A stretch of 64,000 bases of DNA from Glossina fuscipes (Eukaryota > Arthropoda > Insecta > Diptera > Glossinidae). This document shows, in pieces, positions 25,301 to 38,337 of this stretch. The stretch's first letter is position 1, and every line of letters begins with the position of its first letter. Below the pieces are notes generated by a model. It was given only the letters and a program-made list of their open reading frames with translations, was not told the DNA's origin and made no database searches. The DNA is taken from positions 2,243,044 through 2,307,043 of the forward strand of contig NW_023998452.1 of NCBI RefSeq assembly GCF_014805625.2. Reading direction: 5' to 3'. Made by a program: the position numbers and the translations under genes.

Positions 25301-28076
25301 TATTAATCCTGCAAAAAAACGCCCTACTTGTGACCTACCTACCAAAATTAATAATCTTACACTTGTTATCAAGATCGGGTACAAGACCGTCTAAGAAGTC
25401 GCCGTAGAAGTATACAAATAACACAAAAGAGAGGAGATAAAAATTTATTTAAGACGAGTATAAAATTTTTTGGTTACGCCTTTATGTTTTGAATGTCGTT
25501 GCTTTTAAATCATTCGACAACGTATTTAAGCGTAAAGATCTGCCTAAGCGTAACAGTAATTTAGGTTATATAATCTCTTTCATTTTGAACGCAAAGTTTT
25601 AGGTAATCATGATTAGGCAATAACGACTATCGCATAAAAAAGAATCCTTAAGGATTGAGAATACTTTTCGCTAATATGCGTTGTTCGGAAAATCATTTCG
25701 CTTTTCTTTTTTGTTTTTAAAGACGATGCAATTGCACCATCTCTCACAGCCAAATTTACACTTGGCCCGCATTAACGCGACATATTTTGAAAGCTGATAT
25801 AGCGAGGCTTGTTTATGAAAAGTTTTACTCGATTCCAAACAATAGTTTGTGCTCGGAGCTCTGTCAAATATGGAAAGTTGAAAGCTATGTTTTTCAGTAT
25901 GTTTCAGTTTTTTATTCTTAAAAAGGTGAATGATCTGCCGCAACGCCAGGCCCACAAATTGAGTCACAAAAATTTCGTTCCCAGTTCTGGAAGGCCAGTT
26001 GAAACTAATAACGTCAAACAAAAAGCCATTAATTGATGTAAACCGTCGATTAACCACTCAGGAGATTTCTCGCGCGCAAAACTCTTTGATTTTTTATTTT
26101 GAGCAACAAAAAAAAGGTGGAGGTTAACTTTTCGAACAACCCAATATGTTATGTGGATATTCTCTTAATTTTTTGATGTAATTGATGAAACTGAAGCTAC
26201 AACTAAATTCTAAAAAATTGTCTGCCCGACAGACAACCATAAAAAATTTGATAATCGTATGGTATAATAACTTTAATAGATTTTTCTTTTCAAGCCTAAT
26301 TGAAGCTTAATTAAGATTTGCTCAAAGCCAGGCAGAGTCTTTTCTCGTTACCTTTGTGTAAAATCTTTATTGAATCTCTAATGTGAATGAACCCTAAAAT
26401 TTCTTAAAGATTTTTAAAATTAAATTTGCTTTAGTTATAAAATGTATTCTTTGTGTTCGCCTTCTTTCCCATACCCGTATATATATATATATATTTGAAT
26501 ATATATATTTGAATATAGAAATTTATAAACACTTTTGCATTTCTTTTCATGCAGCGAATGTGTAGAAGAATATAATTTTCATTTTATTTTAGTGAAAAAA
26601 ATTAACTCAACAGCTAATTCCAAGACCAGAATATCAGGAAAATTATAGGAAATAATTAGATCAATAAATTTACTTGGTTTTAAGGACCAAAGGTTAGGAA
26701 AGCGTCAGCAAGTATATCAAGTTGTTTAATTCGAACGGAAATACGTTTGAATTGGCAGCGCAGTGGGAGAAGGTAGCAGGCCAATTATAAGGCGAAATAG
26801 TTTGATTAGTCCATTGATTGCTCAATCAAGAGTTTAGATCATAACAAAAATGTAAACTCAATATGTTTACTGCTATACGAAAATTTAACTCTACTCCTAC
26901 ATTGTATAAAGTATGCATGCCACTCGTTTATGGCTTATAGGAAACTGCATTCCATCAAACATTACTTCTGCGACTGTCGATACCAGTGGCTTATTGGTTA
27001 TGTCTTTCCGTTTGCTTTGCTTCTCTAAAAATAGTTACGTTTTTCTTGTACACAGTCTTTATGAATATAAACTAAGCTTAGCATAAAACTCTCTCTCTCT
27101 CTCCCTCTCTCTCTCCGTCCTATTGACAATCATGTAACACGTTGTTTCGTGTACAAGAACGAAGAAAGACTGCGTCATTTTCAACACGCGGAACTGCAAT
27201 TGAGCTGCTTTCCTAATGCTTTTTTAACAAACTGCGAAATTTATTGTAATTTGTAAAAAGAAAGAAAAAAGTCAGGCCCCCTCCAAACGCCATCTATTCT
27301 TTTTTATTCATTTCATGTATCTATTAAACAGACTCACACGTAAACGCTGACAGCCAATATCTTGCACTCTTAATATATTGTGTATATAGGTTTTATAGAG
27401 ATGTGTGTGGTGCCTATACTATACACAATTGCGCATTTAGTATCATCACGCTTAGGGTTTGTAAATATAAACTACTTTGCTATGCCATTGCTCTCCTCTC
27501 TTTTTCTCTATTCTTTTCTACTTTTTGTTTCTTTTTTTCTCTAATGATAATGTATGGCAAAACGGTATATACTGAACGTTTAATATCACTTGTAACAATC
27601 AATGTACAATGGACATTAGAAACCTCTCTGACTATCATCATCATAAGAATCTCAAAGTCAATGACTTTCTCAATAGCCGAATATGTGAGGAGCGTATAAT
27701 GATGAATTGGGGTAAATTTTCCCTCAAGCATGTCTAGCAGTAAGTCGACGAAAAAGTTGTACATATTTGTAAACACACACTTGCCTTGGAAAAAATCGAA
27801 CCCTTTACCTCTCGCTTATTGATTTCTGGAACATATTTATATGTTTCATGCTACAAAGTTATGCATAAAATCCATAAAGGCAAAGAAAGTATTTTTTATT
27901 ACAAAGAAATCATAACACCTTAAGCGTAACATCTTATGTAAGCGTAAGCGTCGCATCGCTTAAATCCTAAAATCAAAGATTTGTTGCTGTGTCTAAGCTA
28001 TTGTTATAATGCAACATATGCGAACACCCCTCATATACTACAGAGCAAGTCTAATAAGCTTAACATAGCATAGATA

Positions 28077-28109
<33 letters not shown>

Positions 28110-29715
28110 GTTTTTTTTTCTTCATTTATTTATTTATTTTGTAATTATAAAGCTTATAAAATCTGAAACCATTACATAGTTACGCAGTTTAAATAACTCA
28201 CAATGTGCGAGTGCTTTCTACGTTTAAATTATGCTTAGGCAATTGAACTCCTGAACCCGTTACATCGCTTGTAAGGAAAGAAAAAACCTTTTGTAAATAG
28301 GAGACCATTGCCAATTGTGTAACATAGATTATTCAAAGTAACTAATATTTGATTAAAGGCGTTAACCCCTGTGCTAAGAGAGTTGTAAGATTTAGTAGAA
28401 GACGGTTCCAGCAATCAGCGCAGTGCAAACCGAACGATCTATCAGCGACTGAGGTCGTTATGAAGAGAATGAGTATTCGGGCATTTCTACTATATCTACC
28501 AAAGTGACACCGCCTGCCAAGGAAGGAATAGATAAACGAGTAGTCCCAGTTTAACTTTAGTTTTCAAACGACGATTTTAAAAAGGATCGGATGTAAGAGA
28601 ATATATCATCTCTGAGACGGAAGTTGTAGATAAACCGCGCCGACCTTATAAATGGTTAATCTTAGTTTAGCAAGATTATATAGACAGCATCCGATGATCA
28701 CTTCAACACAGGAATCAATATACGGCATTAAAAAGAGTGCGAGCAATAGGTAGAGTGCAGTTGGCAGGTAACATGCGAGCGATAGGTAGAGTGCGGTTGG
28801 CAGATAAACATTAAGATTGTAGAGTCTTCGCAAAGTCAGATAAATTTTTGTATTAAAGCAATCCTTACGTAAGTTAAAGTTTAGGTTTTTATCGAATGTT
28901 ATTTCAAGACATCATGTAAAGTTTATGAATTCGATCTATGTATCAGATGTTTTGATATATAGAATGACGGCATTATGCCCAGCACGGCTTTTGATTTACT
29001 CGCGTTAACCGATAAAGAATTGTTGAGCATCCAAGCGTTAGCTTTTGCTAGCCATGCATTCACTTCACTTTCAGCAATCGGTAGCCCATTGATCGCCGAT
29101 CGCTGATCACAGTTGAAGAGAATGCAAATAACGTAAGAGAGGCGAAATTTTCACACTCGTCTGTCACCACAACTGCAGTTAAGTCATTTCAGAAAAGATT
29201 AAATTTTAGATCAATATATATGAGAATGACAGACAGATTCCAAAGTTTCCTGATTTCCATTAATTTGGTTTTTGTTCAAAGCCTAAGAACAAATTTCAGT
29301 CAAGTCTTGATTTTTTAATAAATCTCGTGAAACGTGTATAGAGAGAAATTTATTACGCTATCTAAATTGCTTCTACCTTTTGATAACATTATTATAATGA
29401 TCTTTCATTTTTATATATGTAAGCATTATAAGCATTGGACAAACGGAATGCTTTATGATATACGTAATGAATATAAATCTCATTTATCTTTGATTATGTT
29501 ATCTCATTGCTTTATCCATTTGCTTTTGGACTACCCCACAACTAATTTAGATTCTTTTTTTAAACTATTAAAAACTATTAAAAACTATAGACATGAACAT
29601 GCTTAAGATCCGCGATGAGATATTCGCTACTGTTCTCAGTCTTAGTATCAGTTCTTGAGTGTTCGTGATGTTTTCTGATATTGAAAGAAGTGATCTCACG
29701 TATCGATTCGGTAAA

Positions 29716-29752
<37 letters not shown>

Positions 29753-32700
29753 ATTCAAGGTTCAAGGTCAATTGTGCTTGAATGTTATTCAAGTAAATGA
29801 AAGTGAAACTGAACCGGTAACACTTTCATGTCTTCATAGCTAGCATATAAGATAATTCGAAAAATAAAAAAAAAATAAATAAAATAAAAAAATGGACCGT
29901 TGTCTCGTTATAGTAAAATGTTGCAAAATATTCATTGAGCTTAATTTATTATAATAAATGATTCATTAGGTTTTTTATTAAAATGCAAAGATATTAATGC
30001 CATAAAGGCGAGGAATGTTCATATCATAAAAAATTCATCATAATTAATTAATTAAGAAAAAGACAAGCAGGGTCGACACAAAACGAATTTTGGGCGCTTG
30101 AGATGTGAACTAATCAATTAAAGGCTTGTTTATTTTTGCTCTATTGGGTTGATTACGTATTACAAAATGCGAAATATCGGGTCGATACAGTTACATTGTA
30201 AATATGTGCAGGATTTCGCCTATTCTCTTGCGATTATCTTTTTTCTTTAATAGATTATGTTATCACTAAGGGAATGTTGTCCCCTATTCTTGGTAATTGG
30301 CGGAAAGTAGAGAGGAAAGTGAAAGAAGCAGAGAGGCGGTGGCCGTAGCTTGTTGGGTATAGGCCCAATCGATTGAGCACTCACTATAGCCATGACCAAA
30401 GAAAACTCTCTGGCTTGATAGACGCAATTTTTGTCTACCTTTGTCTACTCGGCTACTCAAGAGGATAATAATCCAATAGAGTAAATTTATGTAGCAAGAA
30501 TCACGACAGACACTGATTTCCAGCTTTCATCTCAAGCATCAATATTTACAATTTACGTTGAAGCGGGACATTTTTTGTATATTTTGTGAATAAATTTATG
30601 AATTATGGACTTGAAGACTGTCGGATTTGCTCGCTCATGTTGAAAGCTCTGCCGCACTTGCGATTTGAACCAGCGACCAATGCGCTGTTAACCGCGATCT
30701 TTTGCATGCTCGGCTACATATGTGGATGGAAGCAAGACATTTTGTATAAGCTGCTATGGAATCTGTTGCTGATCGAGAATAACTTATAGTTTGCCACAAA
30801 CCCTAATTCTCAACGTTCCCAATGGAATGATGAAACTAGTAAATCGCTATTTGTTCTTGTGTTATGTATGAAAATTAATTAATATATGTTAATAAAATTA
30901 TAATTTTATTCCACCTGATGTAGGTTCGCCGACTTCTTTTTCCCTTTTACGTGCGTCTGAAGCGAATTCTTTCTTTGCTATACTTTTTAGTCTTTAGAGT
31001 TATCTTGAAACTATAAATATACACGTATGCTACTCTATACGTTACATATATATATTTCTAAATATAATTAGTTAGTGTATGCGTGCATGCATATAGATTT
31101 TATTTATAAATTGCATACTTGACGATGTCAGTCGGGGTTTACACACTATTAGAGAATATCTAGGAAATTGCTAAGTAGATAAAATTAGACGTTTTTTTTT
31201 CATTTTATTTTGCTTTTTTTAAATTTGTTAAAGACAATTTAGCTTCAGCATGCACGTGCGCTTAGTTGAGCACAGTACGAAATTTCTTTTTAATTTTTGC
31301 ATTTTATGTTCAATGAGTCGTTACGCATGTAGAAACAAAATTGCGTGTTTATTAAGAGTAATAGAAAAACTCGACAAGTTTTTCAAAAATTATTGGAACT
31401 ATTTGCTGTTAATTTAAGGGCTATTGTCAGCAGAAAGGCAGCACCTATGCGCTCAGGAGACATATCTGAAATCAACGCTTAAGTTATTTATTAAGATCAC
31501 TAAGACTTGAATAGGAATAACCTCTTACGACATTGGTCAGCGCATGGTGTGAGAGTGAGAGAGAGAGAGTCGGTTGAGTGGGTAGGTATTGAAATTCTTA
31601 TCGTTTGACAAATTGGCTTTTATTTCTAACGTGAATTTTACGATTTCCAAGGAAACCTCTATCCAAGAGATTGTCTCACTAAATATACTCTTGAGTATTG
31701 GCGTTACATTCCAAGCACATGCTAGAAAGTCGTCGAAAGGATAGAGTTTTACGGAAAAAATATTCACATACTTTCATAAAGGTATATTATATATATACAT
31801 ATATGAAGCATGACATCTAAAAAAAATATTTTATTGGAATATTTTTTACAAAATTTATTTCATTTAATTATTTTTCCTTTTTATACAAAGAGTATTTTTA
31901 TTCAAAACCGCAACAATATTAGCCATTGAACTCGTGCCAAGTTTAAAATAAAATTTTTTGCTTACACTTCGGATTTTAAATTTCTACGTATGTTCAAAAT
32001 CTTTGTGTGGGAACAATTTTAGTACGTATTTTTGTAAAATTTTATAAAATCGTTGTAAATCAATTAGAATTAAATTTTTAATAAATCATTTTGGAGAATG
32101 TATATATAAAAGAAGAATATTTATCGTCATTACTGGCGGCAATAGGATACAATACAAGACAATATTCTTGTCGTAACGTTTTCAACTCAGTAGAATGCAT
32201 ATCAAAGACTTCACAAGTTAGGTATAGCCTTGATGAGTGTGAAATTCTGAGTCATTGCTACAATGTCGGTCAGTGCCTAGCGTCCGCTCCCCTTTGCTTG
32301 CTGTAGTCCGGACTTTCATACAATGTATTAAAATATAAATACAAATTAAAAGCAACCGACAAAATTATATTCGGTTCGAATCGATCGAATGATCGAATTT
32401 TTTGTACTCATCATCGCTACCATAGATTTTTTTTATAGAATAGTTTTTTCTCATTTATAGAATAATTCTGTGAAAATTTATATCATGTGGCTGTTGTAGG
32501 TCATAGGCAACGAATAAGAGAGAGAAAAAGGGAGAGCAAAAGTCTTCACAATTTTTATTATATAGACATGTGGGCATTGTAGGCTTGTTCTCTGAAAAAT
32601 TTGGGACATTTTCAAACGCCAGTTTTTAGGCCAAATATGAAATAGGCCAAAAACCTATATATAGTTATATACGAATTTACTATTTGCTTTGACCGGTTTG

Positions 32701-35700
32701 GACCATTTTCCATATTAACCTGAGTGCAAGAACTTGCGATGTTGCTGCCAAATTTGAAGTTGATAGCTCCATTTTTGCGGCCAGGAGAATGTTTACAACA
32801 GGCATTACGTAGACGAAAAGATAGACAAAACTTGGTGGGATCTGTGAAGCTTCCTTCCGGGCATTGCAAAGGTTTTTGACAAAATGGGGGCAACGCTCAT
32901 CCTAAGGTGATGGCTATAATTACTAATAAACTAATTATACCTATAGACTGATTCCATAGTTTGGGCTTAATTGCCCCTTGAATTCGCTCAAAAATATTAG
33001 CAACACAGTTAAACGATTGCTACAAGCCCCGAAGAAAATTGAAAAGTTCAACAAATTTAGTTCACAGTATTATTTTTACTGCAACCTGCTTCTTTGACAC
33101 TCTCTTTTTTATGATGGTGAGGAAAGTAGTAGAATAATAATATTTGAGGAGGTTATTAAGCACACGTTAAAGTTTAAGAAAAAAAATTTATTTTTGAAAA
33201 ATAGTAAAAAACGACAAGGGCCTTTGCTGCAAGCAGTATAACACGTCCAAATTAACTTATAAAAATAAAATCGTTTCATATATATATCTCTTTTGAACGA
33301 AAAGGTGCAATATTCGAGGACAAAAAACGACACTTTTTCATTAATAAAAAAAAATATTTACACTAAATTGTCGAAAAAAATTTGTCGTTTTAGTTTGGAG
33401 ATACAGCATCAAATTCGAATGAAAAAAAAAATGTAAATTGTTGGGGCTTGCCGATTGCTTGCCGAATTCAAAAAGTTTGTTTCAAGATAAAAGTCTTTAA
33501 AGTTTTAACATGCGTTGTGCATCACAATACATTTTTGATCAGTTTCTTCCATTACCCTACGATTCCCGGAACCGTAAAACTGTCCCTTCAAATTCATTGA
33601 ACTTTCTTCTTTTCCCACTTTCTCCTTTCTCGCAGATTTCATGCTACAATTTGTCTATTTTAGAGCATCTGTAAAAGATTGCTTAGCCTTCTTGGTCCGA
33701 TTAGCGTCTGCGTCAAACTAAAAAATTATTTGATTGGGTATATCCATGCATGCAAAATCGTCATTAAAATTTGCACATACCCATGTCAGTCTCAATGTCC
33801 AAGACATTTTGTTTAGGGGAAATTCCGAAATTTCAAAGAAAACATTTTTAAAATCTTGGTCCGCTCAAATTTAACCCAATTGTTTTCAGAACATTATGGA
33901 TCTATAAGTCCTTCCCTACCGACCGCAGTCTAGGACCTAATTCCAATGAAATTTAGTTTAAAGAAATCCTTTTCTTTCCAAAGGTAAAGCTCTTTTCGAA
34001 CTTGGTTCACCCCCTTAATCGATTTATCCATACGCGTGATTCCATATTCTACGCCTTTCTTACGATTTTATCTGTTGAAATATTTTACTTGAATTCGAAT
34101 CCCGGATCGAACCCTCATATGTAAATCGATTCAAAAACGCCTTACAAAATCGAAAGGAAAGGCTTGTAAGAGTTTACAAGGGAATAATTTGTTTTAATTA
34201 TGTCCTAGAACTCAACTATTTTCCATTACATGTTTATGCTTAGAATTTGCTTGCCAGGATACCATTACCTCCCTATGAAGAGCGTTTACTTTTGATCCAT
34301 TTCTCTACGCTTCCACGCAGAATGTTGGTTCTTGGAATAAGGTTTTAATTAAACTTATTTAGGGTGACATTACGTCGCCAATTTCGCTAAGTAGGCTTGA
34401 TTTCAATACTCCCACAAGAGTCTCAAGGAATTTCATCTCTCTTCAGTTGGTGTAGTGTAGGAGTAATTATGAGCTTTTTTCTGCTTTCCGGGTTCTTTGT
34501 AAACAGTTTAACGATTTTCATCATATATTTTCAATGGAGGATTCCAGCAGTCAGTTCAATTGCTTAATTTGCGTTATTAAGATGACTCCTTAATTCTATG
34601 TTACGTCTTAGGGCGAATCTTTAACTGCCGTGATTTCATTCTTTGCATGATAAATGTTATCTTATAGATATCTCTCGTTCGCCTTTTACACGTACTTGTC
34701 AAGAATGAATTGTTCATTTCGGTTATTTACTTGGTTTAACATCTAACTCTGGCTGCTTAAGTGGTGGGTTTAACTTTGCTTGTTATTCTAAATTTAGTTT
34801 AAATATTTTACTTTTCATTTATAATCACCTTTGTTCATTTTATCTGATTAATTTATTTTAGGTTTGGCTGTATTAGCTAATGGTGTTTTTAAATAAATAC
34901 ATAAAGCAATAAATGAATTCATCGCACTCGTCTACCCCTTTGGAGCTGAAAGTGAATGCGATCCACTTAAACAGTTGGCAGGCCCCGAATATAAAAACAA
35001 CTTTTTAAAACAGTGAATAATGTTGTTCTATAAGGCGGTCCATAAGTCGATTGATTTCAGTCTAGGCTCTAATTCAATCAAGTTTAAAGAACTCGCCTCT
35101 TCTTCGTTTTTAAGAGTAAATCTTCTTTCGTTTCTTAAAATTCGATTTTATTCATTAATTGAGTTTGAAGCGAGTCCAAATTATAAAAAAAAAAGACAAA
35201 AAAAAAACGAAAGCTTCATTTTGTCGGTATTGTACCAACTGAAGATAGATTTAATAATGTCATTAACAAAGTTAATCATAAAGGAATATAACATTACATA
35301 AAAGAGAATGATTGTTAAAAAAGTGTACTTTCCTTTTCATAGCTTAATTGTCAAGCAGAGCATTGAGGATATTTTGCCGACAATAGTCATATGGCATTAC
35401 AAGAAATGAAGAAAATCGTCAGAGAATCGCATTGAAGACTGTGGCAAAATGTCATAATTTAAATGACTTAACTAAGCAATCAAAGGACATTGTTCTACAA
35501 ACTCCGCATCCAATATGCTTGTGTGTTGTGTTGATGTCAGAGTTCGATTTCATTTGGATAAAGTCCACCACCAATTATTACTACTACTACACATATTGTG
35601 GTTTAACATATGCATGTGAAACTATGCATAATTGTTGTTGTTGGATTTAAGAGGTCTCTCGTCTGAATCTTAAACACTATTTACTTACATTAGCGTCTCG

Positions 35701-38298
35701 TCCAATTTTGTGCAATGATGTGATACTTAAATTGTTCATGTCCAGCGATTTGCTTGTAAATACGCCGTAAGGAATATTCAGTTGAGACATTGCTAATAAT
35801 TTCAAATATTCTCAAGTTTCAAAACAGATTAGTAAAAAATATATTAATACGCGTACGGTTATATAAATGTTAATTGTTTTCCTCAAATATTTTTTATTTT
35901 TATTTTTATAGTTCCTGTCATATGATAACAAAAAAACAAAAAAAAAAAACAAATTCTTAAAAATAATTCAGAGTTTCGTCACCTTCATTCACACGGTTTT
36001 GATGAAGATTTCCATTCGTAAATATATTTCATTTTTGAAAAACCTATGCTCCGCGCTAGATACTACTGAGCCCAAAAAGTAGGACCAATTTAATTTTTTT
36101 GTTTTTTAAGGACTGATTTTTTAGTAAATTTTTTTTACACATGACTTCGATTTTGGACCAACTTTGGTTCGACGTTTCCGATCTTAGCTCGTCTTTGCAC
36201 GATAGTTGTTCGATTGTTTCAGTTGTTTCAGATGGTTTTGTCTGCAATCATTGCTTCAAAGGCATAGTAAAAAGCGAAAAATTCATTTGCAAAAATACAT
36301 GTCACTCTACAGGAGCGGAGTGTGTTGACATGAAACTCTAAATAGATGTTAAAAACAATAGTAGCAACATACCAAAAAAAAAAAAAGAGTTCCACGACGT
36401 TATGGTATCCAAGAAGTTTAATAAAAAATTCACTCTCTTCAATTTCTGGTCCCAGTATTCTAATAAAATATTTAGAAATCGACAAGCATACGCACAGGTA
36501 ATAGAATTTTCCCAATGACGTATTAAACATCGATCTATTAACTTGAGTTAACTTGAGAGGGTTCTTTCAACCTTAGCAGTAATCTGCGTCGTATTTGTAA
36601 CATTTTTGACGGATATCTCTTTAAGCGGTTTTTTCCTTATAGGACATTATACGGGGAGGGGCCAGGAAAATAACCGAATTTCATCGAAAGTTGTGGTCTG
36701 TAAGGTGAACATTTCTATCCAGGGACAGACAGACAGAGGGACTAAGATCAATTTAAAAGCGAATACAGTGTAGTAGTTCAAGCTAAGTTTACCATGCCCT
36801 TAGCGGGAATTGGCAGGTTATAAAAACTGAGCCTTCAATTTTTTCTTCTTAGTAGCATTAAATTAATGTAAGGAGGGCAAGCAGCTTTTTCGACGTTTTT
36901 TTTTCCTTGAGTAGAAAGAGTAATAGTATTCCGGAAGGTTATTAAGCATATACCTTTAAGTAGTACAAAATATTATTTTGGAAAAATATTCAAAAATGGC
37001 AACGTCGGGGCTATTCTCTCTCGTGAAGTAAATTTGAATTAAAAAAAGAATAAATAAGAAAATTAAATTCGTTCGGGACTGAATCTTTTATACCCATCAC
37101 TGTTTACCTCAGAAAAAGACAAAAGAAGTAGAAGAACAAAACTCTCAAGCTCAGCAGTATGGAGCGGGCACGGTTGATTTCTTTTATTTTCAAAATAAAA
37201 GTTTTCGTCGTAGGGGCATGTAGGCGTTGTAGGCGTGTCCTTTAAAAAGTTTCTGTCAAGTCCAACTTCTTTTGCACTGTCTTCCTTTTCACTAATGGAA
37301 GACTGTTTACCACAAACACACAGTTTCGCAAACAGACAGATGGACAGACGAACAGGCGGACATGTTTAGGTGCATTCAAGGATTGTAGCTGGCCAAGAAT
37401 TTGTACACTTTAGGGTGTTTTTGAAGCTTATTTCTGCGTGCTAAAGGTATCGAAAAAGTAATTAAATTTTCATACCCTATACATTGGATAGGCGCGGTCA
37501 ATTTTTCCCATTTTTGTCCACAGATGCTACAGCCTCGACCATAGAATATGCGTTTAAATTTTCGTAAATTTATTTGCTATACTTTATGAGTAATGAGGAA
37601 AATAAATTTTTCATTCAATTTTTAAAAACCAAGGTATTCTCAGCTTTCGTTGTGCTGTGGGAAGCTTTCCCAGCAAGAGGCAATTTTTAATTTTCATATC
37701 ACGGCGGGGCCAGAACAGGGCCCAACTAATTATTAAAAAGCCGCCATTATGCACCAATTTTCGTGCTTTTTAAATCGCTTATCTCATGGCCTAATGAACA
37801 AAACACAAAAAAAAAAACACTTAAACTACACAAACTAAGCTACACAACAAAGCCGGTTGTAATCCTTTTGCTAAGTGCGAATAAGTTGAATTAATTAATG
37901 TATAAACGTAGCGGATCGTTGAGATGAGCGTTGCGTGCCGACAGTTGCCCATATCTACTCTAGGAGATAAAAATCATTTCCATTCAATTCATATTCATAC
38001 GTACGGATTGTTATCTCCGTTGTCTCCGGAGTGAATTACTTTTCTTTAGCAAGTTATCATAGGCGGAATTTTTAATTTTGAAATTAAAAAGTCGTTTTAC
38101 TTAGACTTAATGCTTCACTTTTTACATTATCTGTTATCAGTTTTTATATACTCGTTTTCCATTTTTTTTTTTTTTTATTCATTACCTTTCTATTATCTTT
38201 CGCCCAAAAAAGCGGTGGCAAAGGAACAAAAGAAAAAAAAAAAAAAAAAAAATATTTTTTTCCTCCCTTTTTAATTTTTTTAATTTTATTTTTTAAAA

Positions 38299-38337
<39 letters not shown>

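Noticed and set aside
25671..26057. 128-codon - strand frame as a gene
   Set aside because: Lies within the TA-bounded mariner-like remnant and reads into its terminal repeat (the NDFPNN part is the TIR itself).
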